DNA from: Chitinibacter sp046530675
Lineage (GTDB): Bacteria > Pseudomonadota > Gammaproteobacteria > Burkholderiales > Chitinibacteraceae
Assembly (NCBI RefSeq): GCF_046530675.1
Contig: NZ_CP172558.1
Span: forward strand, 1,922,001 to 1,986,000
DNA: 64,000 nucleotides
Reading direction: 5' to 3'
Positions 43,771 to 52,345 of this stretch are shown here, in pieces. The translations under genes and the position numbers were made by a program. Numbering within the stretch: the stretch's first letter is position 1; each line of letters begins with the position of its first letter. The notes under the pieces are model-generated. The model had not been told where the DNA came from. It was given only the letters and a program-made list of their open reading frames with translations, and did not search any database.

Positions 43771-45248
43771 TTGAATCTAACTTTCAGCCAAAACCTCCAA
43801 TCCATGTATTGCCATCTTTAGCGCGTGATGCAGCTTGGGAAGCTGTGACAAATATGCAATCGCCAGAAGCCTTGCCTTTTTCTTCGGCACTACTTGCAAT
43901 GACATTATGCTGTCAACATTTGATTGATGTTCGTCGTTTAGCAGAATTAAATTCACCATGCACACAATACTTTCTAACAGTTGCGGAGTCTGGTGAACGT
44001 AAAACCGCAATTGATAATTTGTTTATGAGGCCATTTACTGAGTATGAATCAGAAGCACAAATTAAGTATGAAACACTCTATAAGGAATATTTGATCGAAT
44101 ACCAAGCTTGGGAAATTGAGCGCAATGGCTTGGCTAAACAACTTGCGCGCACTACGTTGAATGACGAAGAAAAAACACAAGCAAAACGAGCTTTTAAAGC
44201 TCATGCTGCAATGGAGCCAGTTAAACCAGTTTTGTATCGTACTTTGTACACGGACGCCTCGAAGGAGGCACTAATTCTATCAATGCAAGAAAATTGGCCT
44301 TCTGCTGCGCTTGTCTCTAATGAAGCGGATGAGGTATTGAATGGGCAAGCAATGCGAAGTTTTGCTATTTACAACTCATTATGGGATGGAAGTGATATAG
44401 CCATAGATCGTAAAAGTGATGTGCCTATTCGTTTACGTGATGCTCGACTTAGTATTTCATTGCTTCTTCAGCCGGTAATTTTGCAAAAATTCTTAAGTAA
44501 TCGCGGAGAGGAGGCAAAAGGCTCAGGATTGCTTGCTCGTTTTCATGTGTGCTTTCCTTCAAGCACACAAGGCACACGTTTTATCCACAACCCTACGCAA
44601 TCTTGGGAGCATTTGCCAAAGTTTCATCAGCGTGTGCGAGAACTTCTTGAACAAAGCCAAGCAGCTGATCTGGATGCTAGCAAACGAATCACACTACAAT
44701 TTACTACTGAAGCTCAGCAATTCTGGATTAGTGAATACAATGCTTTTGAAAAAGAAGTTAGTCCTGGAGGCTCTTTAGTATTAACTAAGGAACATGCTGC
44801 AAAATCAGCAGATAACATGGCAAGGCTTGCCGCAATCTTTCATTTCTTTGAAGGTCATGAAGGGGATATCAATTTAGAGAGCATTCAAGCAGCAAGTGCT
44901 GTTATTCGTTGGTATGAAGATGAATTTGTTCGTTTATTTGTTCCCCCTGCTAAACCACCTCAAGAAGAGAGTGATGCTTTTGATCTTGAGTTCTGGCTGC
45001 GTGGCGGACAACACAATGGAGTAATGAATGGTTGGCGTTATATTCGCAAGAATTTTATCCGTCAACATTGCCCAAACCACTTGCGAGAGAAAAATCGATT
45101 GAACCTTGCATTGAGCCAACTTGTGAAATGCCAACGTATTACTTTTTTTTCGAATGGTAAAACTACTTTTGTTGATTTGCTGCCTTGGCTGCAATTTGAT
45201 CATCCACATTGGTTGGCCGCAATTGAGGCCTTCAAGTCGCGAGACTAA
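43767..45248 (+). CDS. YfjI-like DUF3987 protein
   Basis: A 493-residue DUF3987-family protein, similar in layout to YfjI of CP4-57 and related to phage primase/helicase-like ATPases. A degenerate P-loop, VAESGERKTAID, lies at about 72-83, and the family block SNEADEVLNGQAMRSF...LWDGSDIAIDRK follows. A role in element replication is likely but unproven. The start is TTG, behind GGAGGTGCGAA and overlapping the AlpA stop. It is AT-rich and absent from element A. Confidence 0.8.
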   Translation: MIESNFQPKPPIHVLPSLARDAAWEAVTNMQSPEALPFSSALLAMTLCCQHLIDVRRLAELNSPCTQYFLTVAESGERKTAIDNLFMRPFTEYESEAQIKYETLYKEYLIEYQAWEIERNGLAKQLARTTLNDEEKTQAKRAFKAHAAMEPVKPVLYRTLYTDASKEALILSMQENWPSAALVSNEADEVLNGQAMRSFAIYNSLWDGSDIAIDRKSDVPIRLRDARLSISLLLQPVILQKFLSNRGEEAKGSGLLARFHVCFPSSTQGTRFIHNPTQSWEHLPKFHQRVRELLEQSQAADLDASKRITLQFTTEAQQFWISEYNAFEKEVSPGGSLVLTKEHAAKSADNMARLAAIFHFFEGHEGDINLESIQAASAVIRWYEDEFVRLFVPPAKPPQEESDAFDLEFWLRGGQHNGVMNGWRYIRKNFIRQHCPNHLREKNRLNLALSQLVKCQRITFFSNGKTTFVDLLPWLQFDHPHWLAAIEAFKSRD

Positions 45249-45293
45249 TGTGTAAGGGAGAAGAGAAATATCAATATATTCATACTTCAATAT

Positions 45294-45372
45294 GCTATTC
45301 CTGCTATTAGTAGCAGGAATAGCAGTTACAATGCCCTTTAGGGGGAACTACACTACCTACGTTTTTCGTAGA
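45294..45372. repeat. Perfect 13-bp hairpin plus a second small hairpin
   Basis: GCTATTCCTGCTA (45294-45306) pairs with TAGCAGGAATAGC (45311-45323) around TTAG; CTACG-TTTTT-CGTAG follows at 45358-45372. There is no U-tract after the large stem. The hairpins lie between the convergent DUF3987 and YagK-like genes and could be a bidirectional terminator or a nick site for the HxH protein. Confidence 0.6.
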
Positions 45373-45385
45373 TAAACTTAATACC

Positions 45386-46015
45386 CTAAATTTGGTGCGA
45401 ATTAATCTTGTTAGACATTTCCCCCCTCCCAAACGTTCTGAATCGGCGAAAACTGTCAGGAAGCCTTAGCTTGGTTTCTTCGCTTTCCTTGACCAGATAA
45501 CTCACGACCCTGAGCAGGTTCTGCCTGCCTAGCCCATCATTCCGGTGAATCTTGCCAATGCCCAATGTACCGGCCTCTGCAAAGACGGCTTCATCCCGGT
45601 TGCTGCAGTAATACTCGCCATAGCCACCATTGATATTGTTCATCCAGTATTTCCCTAGTCCATGCCCTAGCGTTAATGCCTGTTGCCGCTCGACCTCGTC
45701 GTAAAAGAACAGACAGTGAAAATGAAAGCCACGTTGATCGCCACATTCCATCGCCCACATGTAACCAAGCCTATGGTTATTGAGCCAAGTTTGTTTAATG
45801 TTGTTCAGAAAACGCTGAAATGCATCGCGTGCATGTTCAGCTTCGTATTGAGCGATATGGCCATATGAAAAAGACAGATCAACCCTGACTACCAACATTC
45901 TGGCCTTTTTGAATAAATAATCGATGTATTCACTCGCGCTATCCATGTTGTGTTGGCTGTCAATAGTCCAACTTGGATTGCTATGAAAGGTTGGTTGTGT
46001 GTTGTATGCGTTCAT
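45386..46015 (-). CDS. YagK/YfjJ (inovirus Gp2-like) protein, short form (element B)
   Basis: A 209-residue protein consisting almost only of the C-terminal YagK/YfjJ domain: ARMLVVRVDLSF, MECGDQRGFHFHCLFFYDE with the HFH pair, and FRTFGRGEMS at the end. It matches the C-terminal half of the 18012 protein. I choose ATG 46015 (MNAYNTQ) behind GAGGAAAA; the frame extends upstream without a ribosome site. It is divergent from DUF932, as in element A. It lacks the roughly 180-residue N-terminal part of its relatives. Confidence 0.8.
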   Translation of the reverse strand: MNAYNTQPTFHSNPSWTIDSQHNMDSASEYIDYLFKKARMLVVRVDLSFSYGHIAQYEAEHARDAFQRFLNNIKQTWLNNHRLGYMWAMECGDQRGFHFHCLFFYDEVERQQALTLGHGLGKYWMNNINGGYGEYYCSNRDEAVFAEAGTLGIGKIHRNDGLGRQNLLRVVSYLVKESEETKLRLPDSFRRFRTFGRGEMSNKINSHQI

Positions 46016-46380
46016 GATTTTCCTCGGATTGGGTAATGAGTTGTTTGTTATGAGGTAAGTTATTTTTCTATCAAGTAAATTGCTAGTGATTGAATGCATG
46101 CTAACAATAAGCCAATATATAAACAGAGTATGGTTAATAAAATAAATTAAACAAATAGAATAATAAAATACCCGCGGCATAGAAATACTAAACGCTCGTA
46201 AATCAATCGATATCTAAAAGAATTGTCGGTGTTTTTCTGTGTTTTTATTCTCTGCATAATATACGAGTTATTTCTGTAAAAATTAAATGCAAGCGTTCAA
46301 AAATAATTCAGACACATATCACCATGATGAACCCTAGCCACGAATAGTTTTTGGTATGGGTGTCTTTTTCATTTCTTAGC
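46016..46380. other. AT-rich intergenic region between divergent YagK-like and DUF932 genes
   Basis: About 365 bases, strongly AT-rich, with no supported gene. It must contain the promoter for DUF932 upstream of the leader hairpin, but I cannot assign the boxes. It may also hold a replication origin for the element. Confidence 0.4.
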
Positions 46381-46408
46381 GCCTTGGTTTAACTGACCAA
46401 GGCTTTTT
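46381..46408 (+). promoter_or_regulatory. Terminator-like leader hairpin directly before DUF932 (B)
   Basis: GCCTTGGT (46381-46388) pairs with ACCAAGGC (46396-46403), followed by TTTTTATTTT. It ends 23 nt before the DUF932 ATG, with only CTGGAGAACTCAA after the U-tract. The upstream gene is divergent, so there is no transcript for it to terminate other than the leader itself. Confidence 0.82.
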
Positions 46409-46426
46409 ATTTTCTGGAGAACTCAA

Positions 46427-47380
46427 ATGTCCCATCTCGTCGAATCTATGGCTTTTGTTCGTGAAACTCCGTGGCATGGCCTCGGTAATCATTTGTCGGA
46501 ACAGCAACCGTTGAATGTTTGGTTGCATGAGGCCGGAATGAACTGGTCGATTGATCAGAGCGATGTTTTGTTCAATGTGTCGCCGACCGGCATGCATATT
46601 CGCGCGCATACCGACTCCAAAGTGCTGTATCGCTCGGATACGCTGGCTCCCTTGTCGGTGGTATCGAATCGCTATCAGGTGGTGCAGCCATCTGAAGTTC
46701 TGCATTTTTATAAGGATTTGGTCGAGGCTGGCGGGTTTGAGCTGGAAACGGCTGGCGTACTGAAAGGTGGTCGCAAACTGTGGGCGCTGGCACGCACCGG
46801 CCAAGAAACTCTGCTCAAGGGCGGTGATCGGGTCAAAGCCTATTTGTTGCTGGCCACCAGTTGCGACGGATCAATGTGTACCACGGCGCAATTCACTTCG
46901 GTGCGGGTGGTGTGCAACAACACCTTGCAAATGGCCGTCGGCGATTCATCTGGCGCAGTCAAAGTGCCGCATTCGATCAAGTTCGATCCGGCGTCGGTCA
47001 AGGATGCGCTGGGTATTGGTTTGTCTGGCTGGGAAGTGTTTATTGCAAATATAAAGGCGCTGACGCAGCGTCCGATTTCGGCTATCGAAGCGACGCAGTT
47101 CTTTGGCGATGTATTGGATGAACAGGTGCTGGACATGGAAGGCACACCCGCTTCGCGTGCGATGCAGCAGCTCACAGCCTTGTACAGTGGCGCAGGCATG
47201 GGGGCGTTGCTGCCGGGTTCACGTGGTACGGCCTGGGGTTTACTCAATGCGGTGACGGAATATGTCGATCACCAGCGTCGTGCACGCAATCAGGATTACC
47301 GGCTGGATTCGGCGTGGTTTGGACAAGGCGCGCAACTGAAAGGCAAGGCCTTGAATCAAGCATTGTTGCTATTGCAGTGA
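46427..47380 (+). CDS. DUF932 (YfjQ-like) protein, element B copy
   Basis: A 317-residue homologue of the element A protein (16633-17589) and very similar throughout: PWHGLGNHLSEQQPLNVW, VLYRSDTLAPLSVVSNRYQV, TSCDGSMCTTAQFTSVRVVCNNT. One residue is missing near 55. As in A, it is preceded by a leader hairpin and divergent from a YagK-like gene. In B an OLD-family gene separates it from YqaJ. The function of the family is unknown. Confidence 0.88.
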   Translation: MSHLVESMAFVRETPWHGLGNHLSEQQPLNVWLHEAGMNWSIDQSDVLFNVSPTGMHIRAHTDSKVLYRSDTLAPLSVVSNRYQVVQPSEVLHFYKDLVEAGGFELETAGVLKGGRKLWALARTGQETLLKGGDRVKAYLLLATSCDGSMCTTAQFTSVRVVCNNTLQMAVGDSSGAVKVPHSIKFDPASVKDALGIGLSGWEVFIANIKALTQRPISAIEATQFFGDVLDEQVLDMEGTPASRAMQQLTALYSGAGMGALLPGSRGTAWGLLNAVTEYVDHQRRARNQDYRLDSAWFGQGAQLKGKALNQALLLLQ

Positions 47381-47428
47381 TTGTTCGGTAGTTAGTTGCT
47401 TCCTTTCCCTGCGAGGCTTGGCAGAAAA

Positions 47429-47461
47429 ACAAGAACCGTTCTGGTGTAGGACGGTTCTTGT
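47429..47461. terminator. Terminator after DUF932 (B)
   Basis: ACAAGAACCGT (47429-47439) and ACGGTTCTTGT (47451-47461) form an 11-bp stem. The T-tract is weak, but the site lies about 50 bases after the DUF932 stop and faces the convergent OLD gene. Confidence 0.65.
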
Positions 47462-47561
47462 TATGTTGAAATGCGGGGGCCGGTTTTTCGACCTTGGCGG
47501 AAACTAGTGAGCCTTGGAGGTCTGTCGGACTCGGGACAGTTCAGTGCGTGCTAGTGGCACT

Positions 47562-49523
47562 CTATTCGTAGGATTTCCCAATTTTTGCAAAGAGTGCTTC
47601 AAAGCGAGCCAGCACTTCAGGGTTAAGGGTGGTTGCAGATAGCATAGGAAGAACTGCTTGTGCTACGCGGTAATGATTAAATCCGCCATCCTTTAATAAA
47701 TTAATTCCCTTCGCTTTAAGCCATTGGTTAATTCGTTCGACGATACGAGGATGCTGTCCAAGCTCTTCTTCAGTAACTCTAATACCAGCAAGTTCTTTGG
47801 TGTAGGCCAAATTGAATGCATCAATATATAAATTTAGCGGTAATAAATCTTCGATGTCTGCCTCTGCTGGCTGGGGATCGATGAACATGGAAAAATCAAG
47901 TACACGCTTACGTTCTATCAGCTTCTGTCGTATGAGATCTTCCAGTTTCTGATGAGGTGCGCTCGCACGATCATGTAGCACAGCAAGCTTCAACTTGTTT
48001 GAACCGAGTAACGCAACAAAGGTGGCTAGTTTATCTAGCCCACCGACGGGAACTAGAATCGTATCGCCTAATCCCAACTTGCCTTCTGCCTCCAGTAACG
48101 CCGCTAGATGCTGCAAAACAATAAGATCGGCAGGCCCTTCGACAAGCAAATTCTTCTTGGCGATGAACAAGTTTTGTGCAATTGAATAGCCCAGTGCAGC
48201 CTGTAGTGGAAAAAGACTTTCGTCCGATGATCCGGCAAGGTCTCCCGTGACTTTGGTTCCCTCCTTGACCCGATCTTCCACCACACGCACGTCCTCTAAG
48301 CGCGCACTGTCCACCATAAAGGGAGAGTGCGTCGAGTAAATGATTTGATGCTGTTTTGACAGCTCTCGGATGTAAGTCAGAAAATCTGCCTGGGCGAGAG
48401 CGTGCAAATTCAGTCCCGGTTCATCCAAGAGCAAAATAAGCTGATCCGTAGTTTCTGCTCTTGACTGCACCGCGTCGAACCAGACTAAGAAACTGAAAAA
48501 CCAAATGAAGCCTTTGCTTCGCTGGTCGAATGGAACGGTTACGCCATGACGCCGGTTTTTAATACGGATGTAGAGATTAACTCCGGTATTGAATGGGGGC
48601 ACATCTTTGGAATCAGTCTTAAGGTCAAATTCGACATCAAGGTCTTGGTTTTGCTTCCAGAACTCAAAAATTTTGTGCGTGATGTCGAGGCTGATCGCTT
48701 CTAACTTAGCCTTGGCTGACTCGTAGCCTTCTTCACCTATTAGCTCCTCAAGCGTCGTCCCTGCAAGCTCAATAAGACCCTGAGCAGTTTCGTCAGCATC
48801 TGTCATTTGACCTGCCGCTGTACGCTGCTGTAGCGATGGAAGGTTGATCTTTCCCTCCAAGAGTTTGTAGTCGTCAAAATAGAGGAATTTCGGAAGTGCA
48901 GGTGATAAGTAAGCCTTCCAAACGTGCCCATCGATTGGCCCCCAACTTGGAGTACTCTTGGCTTTGCCACGCCACTCCGCCGCGAAGGCGGCTAGCTTGC
49001 TGTCGGCGGGTAAACCAAGTTCCTCAATGCTTGTCAGGACATCGGTTAATGACACAGCATTAGCGAATACTTCTTCCTTGTGCTCAAGATCACCTAGAGA
49101 CTTGTTAAGGGCTGTGATCGCGACGCCCTCATCTATCTGAAAGGCAATGGAGTGCGTGTTGCCGAACGTGCTACTACGGGTAAAGGTGGTGCCAGATGCC
49201 ACAACTTCAGTTCCACCGAAGACTTCATTATTGATTTTGTCTGCGAGTTCCTTGCTGATGCGAAAGGTTAGTTCGACTACTTTTTGGTAATTTTCTGCAT
49301 CATGTGACGGGCGATAGCGCACCAAATCTTTACGAGGATAATCCGCAATGTAGTTGTACTTGACTGCTTCAAGCGCTCTAGCTTTATGTAAGGCTTCTAG
49401 GAAGGCGGTCTTTCCAGACTCGTTTTTGCCAACGAGCACTGTGACATGCGGCGAAACCTCAACGGGTGTCGAATCCTCGATGGACTTATATTTCCATACC
49501 TGAGCTTTGACTAGTGCCAGCAC
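47562..49523 (-). CDS. OLD-family ATPase-TOPRIM nuclease
   Basis: About 653 residues. The N-terminal ABC-type ATPase has VLVGKNESGKTAFLEAL (Walker A), LLLDEPGLNLHALAQ (Walker B) and YSTHSPFMVD (H-loop). The C-terminal TOPRIM-like part has LLVEGPADLIVLQHL and LAVLHDR. This is the OLD/GajA-like architecture of phage-defence nucleases; no GajB-type helicase is adjacent, so it is a solitary OLD. I favour the GTG at 49523, which follows AAGGGGGGG; the frame extends 16 codons further to 49571. It is inserted between DUF932 and YqaJ, which are neighbours in element A, and on the opposite strand. Confidence 0.87.
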   Translation of the reverse strand: MLALVKAQVWKYKSIEDSTPVEVSPHVTVLVGKNESGKTAFLEALHKARALEAVKYNYIADYPRKDLVRYRPSHDAENYQKVVELTFRISKELADKINNEVFGGTEVVASGTTFTRSSTFGNTHSIAFQIDEGVAITALNKSLGDLEHKEEVFANAVSLTDVLTSIEELGLPADSKLAAFAAEWRGKAKSTPSWGPIDGHVWKAYLSPALPKFLYFDDYKLLEGKINLPSLQQRTAAGQMTDADETAQGLIELAGTTLEELIGEEGYESAKAKLEAISLDITHKIFEFWKQNQDLDVEFDLKTDSKDVPPFNTGVNLYIRIKNRRHGVTVPFDQRSKGFIWFFSFLVWFDAVQSRAETTDQLILLLDEPGLNLHALAQADFLTYIRELSKQHQIIYSTHSPFMVDSARLEDVRVVEDRVKEGTKVTGDLAGSSDESLFPLQAALGYSIAQNLFIAKKNLLVEGPADLIVLQHLAALLEAEGKLGLGDTILVPVGGLDKLATFVALLGSNKLKLAVLHDRASAPHQKLEDLIRQKLIERKRVLDFSMFIDPQPAEADIEDLLPLNLYIDAFNLAYTKELAGIRVTEEELGQHPRIVERINQWLKAKGINLLKDGGFNHYRVAQAVLPMLSATTLNPEVLARFEALFAKIGKSYE

Positions 49524-49837
49524 ATACCCCCCCTTAGATGCAGCGGAACAAGAACATACGTATGATGCCAATTTATATCTAATAAGTCCAACTAACGATG
49601 TTGGTAAAAAGAAATTTTAAAGAAAGGATTTGGCGGTACTGTTAAGAGTGGATTGCCTGGATGCAAAAAACAATTTCATGCCTCAGTCCGCTACCTAAAA
49701 AATCTGCTTTGGCCGATTTTCTGTCCTTAGACGTGCACCAGATACAACAAAGCCGTTGATTGCCCCACTCACCATTAACTGCATCTCCATAACGATGCGC
49801 CAGCGTCGTTGATTGTTCTTATTTTCTCGTCACCCCT
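49524..49837. other. Gap between OLD gene and YqaJ leader
   Basis: This stretch holds a G7 tract (minus strand, 49527-49533) at the OLD ribosome site and otherwise unassigned sequence. It must contain the promoters for both divergent genes. No gene is supported. Confidence 0.4.
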
Positions 49838-49869
49838 AGCCCGGTCAGGTTCGCCTGCCGGGCTTTTTT
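49838..49869 (+). promoter_or_regulatory. Terminator-like leader hairpin directly before yqaJ (B)
   Basis: AGCCCGG-T-CAGG pairs with CCTG-CCGGGCT (49838-49864), followed by TTTTT. The stem ends 23 nt before the YqaJ ATG, and the rest is GTTTTTGGAGGTTTCATC, nearly the same as in element A. The upstream gene is divergent, so only the leader itself can be terminated here. Confidence 0.82.
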
Positions 49870-49887
49870 GTTTTTGGAGGTTTCATC

Positions 49888-50886
49888 ATGTCTTCACGCT
49901 ACGGTCAGGCCATTCGATTGGCCTCCACACTTCATCTCAGTCGAGAAGATTGGCTGGCACTACGCGCGCAGGGCATTGGTTCGTCCGATGCCGCAGCGGC
50001 AGTCGGCCTGTCGCCGTACAAATCACCGCTCACTCTCTGGCTGGAAAAAACGCACCGCAAACAGCCCGATGATCTATCCGATAAACCCGCCGTCATCTGG
50101 GGAACAGTGTTGGAACCGGTGCTGGCCAATGTGTATGCCGAGCGTTGCGGTTGCAAGGTTCGGCGCGTCAACGCAGTGCTGCGGCATCCAGAGCATCGTT
50201 TCATGCTTGCCAATCTTGACCGGGAGGTGGTGAATCACTCAGACGGTTACGGTGTACTGGAAATCAAAACGGCCAGTTATCACTCGGCACCGCAGTGGGA
50301 AGACGGTATTCCGATTGCTTATCAATGTCAGGTGTTGCACCAGCTCGCCGTCACCGGGCATGACTGGGCGGATGTAGCCGTGCTGATCGGCGGACAGGAT
50401 TTCCGGATTTACCGAATCGAGCGCGACGACGCGAAGATTGCCGATCTGATTTATCTGGAACAACGCTTCTGGCAGCATGTTATGCAAGATCTTCAACCCG
50501 ATCCGGATGGTTCGGACGATGCCGGTATAGCTTTGCAATGGTTATATCCGCGTGACAACGGGCAAACCGTCGATTTGTCCGAATCGCTTGAATTCAATCA
50601 GTTGTTTCATGAGCTGCTGCAGTTGCGCAACCAAAAGGACGAAGTCGAAGCACAGGAAGCACTGATCCGTCAGCGGATTCAAAACGCTCTGGGTTCAGCC
50701 ACAGCAGCCGTATTTCAGGAAGGCCGCATCAGTTGGAAAACCACCAAAGATCGTACCGCACCGGATCTCGACCGCCTCGCGGTCGAGCATCCGGAGTGGT
50801 TGCAGCAATACCGTAAAACCGTACCGGGTTCCCGGCGTTTTGTCATTCAGCCTAATCGGCTCAATTCTGGAGGTGCCATATCATGA
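49888..50886 (+). CDS. YqaJ-family viral recombinase/exonuclease, element B copy
   Basis: A 332-residue homologue of 15545-16549, with the same motifs: GIGSSDAAAAVG, SPLTLWLEKTHRK, WGTVLEPVLA and the catalytic GVLEIKTAS. It would act as a double-strand-end exonuclease in element recombination. It overlaps the Gp3-like gene by ATGA. The GGAGG ribosome site lies 8 bases before the ATG. Confidence 0.88.
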   Translation: MSSRYGQAIRLASTLHLSREDWLALRAQGIGSSDAAAAVGLSPYKSPLTLWLEKTHRKQPDDLSDKPAVIWGTVLEPVLANVYAERCGCKVRRVNAVLRHPEHRFMLANLDREVVNHSDGYGVLEIKTASYHSAPQWEDGIPIAYQCQVLHQLAVTGHDWADVAVLIGGQDFRIYRIERDDAKIADLIYLEQRFWQHVMQDLQPDPDGSDDAGIALQWLYPRDNGQTVDLSESLEFNQLFHELLQLRNQKDEVEAQEALIRQRIQNALGSATAAVFQEGRISWKTTKDRTAPDLDRLAVEHPEWLQQYRKTVPGSRRFVIQPNRLNSGGAIS

Positions 50887-51824
50887 TCAAAGGTCTCGCC
50901 ATTACCCCGCCCGTGATCGGACGGATTTCCATCGGCCATCTGGTCGAAAAAAACGGCAAATTTGTCCCGGAAAAAGACGACAGCTTTACGCTGACCAGCC
51001 AGGTGCAAGGCAAGGACGGCTGGCTACTGCACCCGCTGCATCAATCATTGCTGGATGCTTGTGGCAATGCCAAGCTACGGGCAATCCCGATTCGTCTGTT
51101 ATTCAACGACAGCGAACTGAATCTGCGTGCCGAATTCAGCGCGTTTGACCGGCAAACCGGTCGGCCATTGTGCGTCGGCGACGGAGAGTCGGCCAAACGG
51201 GTTTGCGCCGAAGGCGTTGAGGACGTGGCATGCCTCACCCCCGAGCGTTGCCCATTCGGTAAAGACAAAGGCTGCAAGCTATATGGGCGGTTGAATGTTC
51301 GGGTCGAAGGACAGGAAGACGATCTGGGCAGCTTCATTTTCAGGACGACAGGGTACAACTCGGTGCGTACATTGGCAGCTCGCCTGAAATACTTCGAAGC
51401 GGCCAGTGGTGGCAACAGCAAGAATTTACCGCTGATACTACGTTTGCGCGCCAAGAGCACCACGCAATCGTATCGGACACCGGTGTACTACGTCGATCTG
51501 ACTTTGCGTGATGGCGATACGCTGGCTGAAGCAGTGTGCTTTGCTCGTGCAGAAGCATTGCGGGAACAGGACGCGGGACTGGATACGGTCGCGCTGGAAC
51601 AGGCGGCGCGGCAGTTGTTGCTGAACGGTCAATTCGAAGACAGCGAAGAAGAAATTCCGCAGTTGTTGGAAGAGTTTTATCCAGATAGTGAATCTGGTAT
51701 TGATTCTGGTGCCGCGTCAGAACCGGCATCGAGCAGACCTGTTACTTCGCAAACCACCACTCCGACCAAACCGGCTGCTCGTAACCGACCTCTGGCTACG
51801 CCGATTGCCCGGCGCACGGCTTAG
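50883..51824 (+). CDS. Gp3-like (recombination directionality factor-type) protein, element B copy
   Basis: A 313-residue homologue of 14593-15552: MIKGLAITPPVIGRISIGHLV, cysteines in CVGDGESAKRVC and CLTPERCPFGKDKGCKLYG (probable zinc site), FRTTGYNSVRTLAARLKYFEA. The tail after about 255 is Ser/Thr/Pro-rich and differs from the A copy. It is coupled to YqaJ, and its stop overlaps the stop of the convergent XRE gene. The family assignment carries the same reservation as the A copy. Confidence 0.7.
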   Translation: MIKGLAITPPVIGRISIGHLVEKNGKFVPEKDDSFTLTSQVQGKDGWLLHPLHQSLLDACGNAKLRAIPIRLLFNDSELNLRAEFSAFDRQTGRPLCVGDGESAKRVCAEGVEDVACLTPERCPFGKDKGCKLYGRLNVRVEGQEDDLGSFIFRTTGYNSVRTLAARLKYFEAASGGNSKNLPLILRLRAKSTTQSYRTPVYYVDLTLRDGDTLAEAVCFARAEALREQDAGLDTVALEQAARQLLLNGQFEDSEEEIPQLLEEFYPDSESGIDSGAASEPASSRPVTSQTTTPTKPAARNRPLATPIARRTA

Positions 51825-52165
51825 CGTTCGCGCAGTCCCTTGATCAAGCGAGTCGTCAGTTCGACTACAAGCTCGCGATCTTGATCATTCAGTTCATTCA
51901 GCAATTCGGCCAGATGACGGGCTTGCTCGCTTGGGCGCGCACTGCTTTCCAGTAACAGGTCTGCCGGATCGCACTGGAACAGTTCAGCCAATTGCGCCAA
52001 ACGAGTCATGGACATCGTGACGACACCCCGTTCCATACGCGATACCGATTCTGTCGTGACGTCCAGTTTCGCTGCGACCGCGTCCTGCGTCATTTTCATG
52101 CGACGACGGTGGCTGCCAATGGCTTTGCCGATGCGCTGCGTGAGTTTCTGTTCTTGTTCGTTCAT
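51821..52165 (-). CDS. XRE-family helix-turn-helix regulator (element B copy)
   Basis: A 114-residue protein. The HTH spans about 12-66 (MTQDAVAAKLDVTTESVSRMERGVVTMSMTRLAQLAELF), with a helical C-terminus (SEQARHLAELLNELNDQDRELV) resembling the element A protein. I use ATG 52165 behind GGGGGCG instead of the frame's first Met at 52207. It is divergent from the GTPase gene and probably represses that gene and itself. Confidence 0.88.
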   Translation of the reverse strand: MNEQEQKLTQRIGKAIGSHRRRMKMTQDAVAAKLDVTTESVSRMERGVVTMSMTRLAQLAELFQCDPADLLLESSARPSEQARHLAELLNELNDQDRELVVELTTRLIKGLRER

Positions 52166-52345
52166 GACGCCCCCTGACTCGCAATGATCAAGGAGGCACC
52201 ACACCACTAGAAGTGCATGAAAAACCTATACCCGCTATTTAATGTTGGTTTTGTGGGTTTTCGTAGCACTGACGTGTTTCTTTTTGAAAAAGCCAATCCA
52301 GTGATCGTTGCATCTCACGATCTCGAAACAACAGGAGTAAAAATC

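Noticed and set aside
47562..49523. Gabija system (GajA)
   Set aside because: The OLD-like ATPase-TOPRIM protein fits GajA, but no UvrD-like GajB gene is adjacent.
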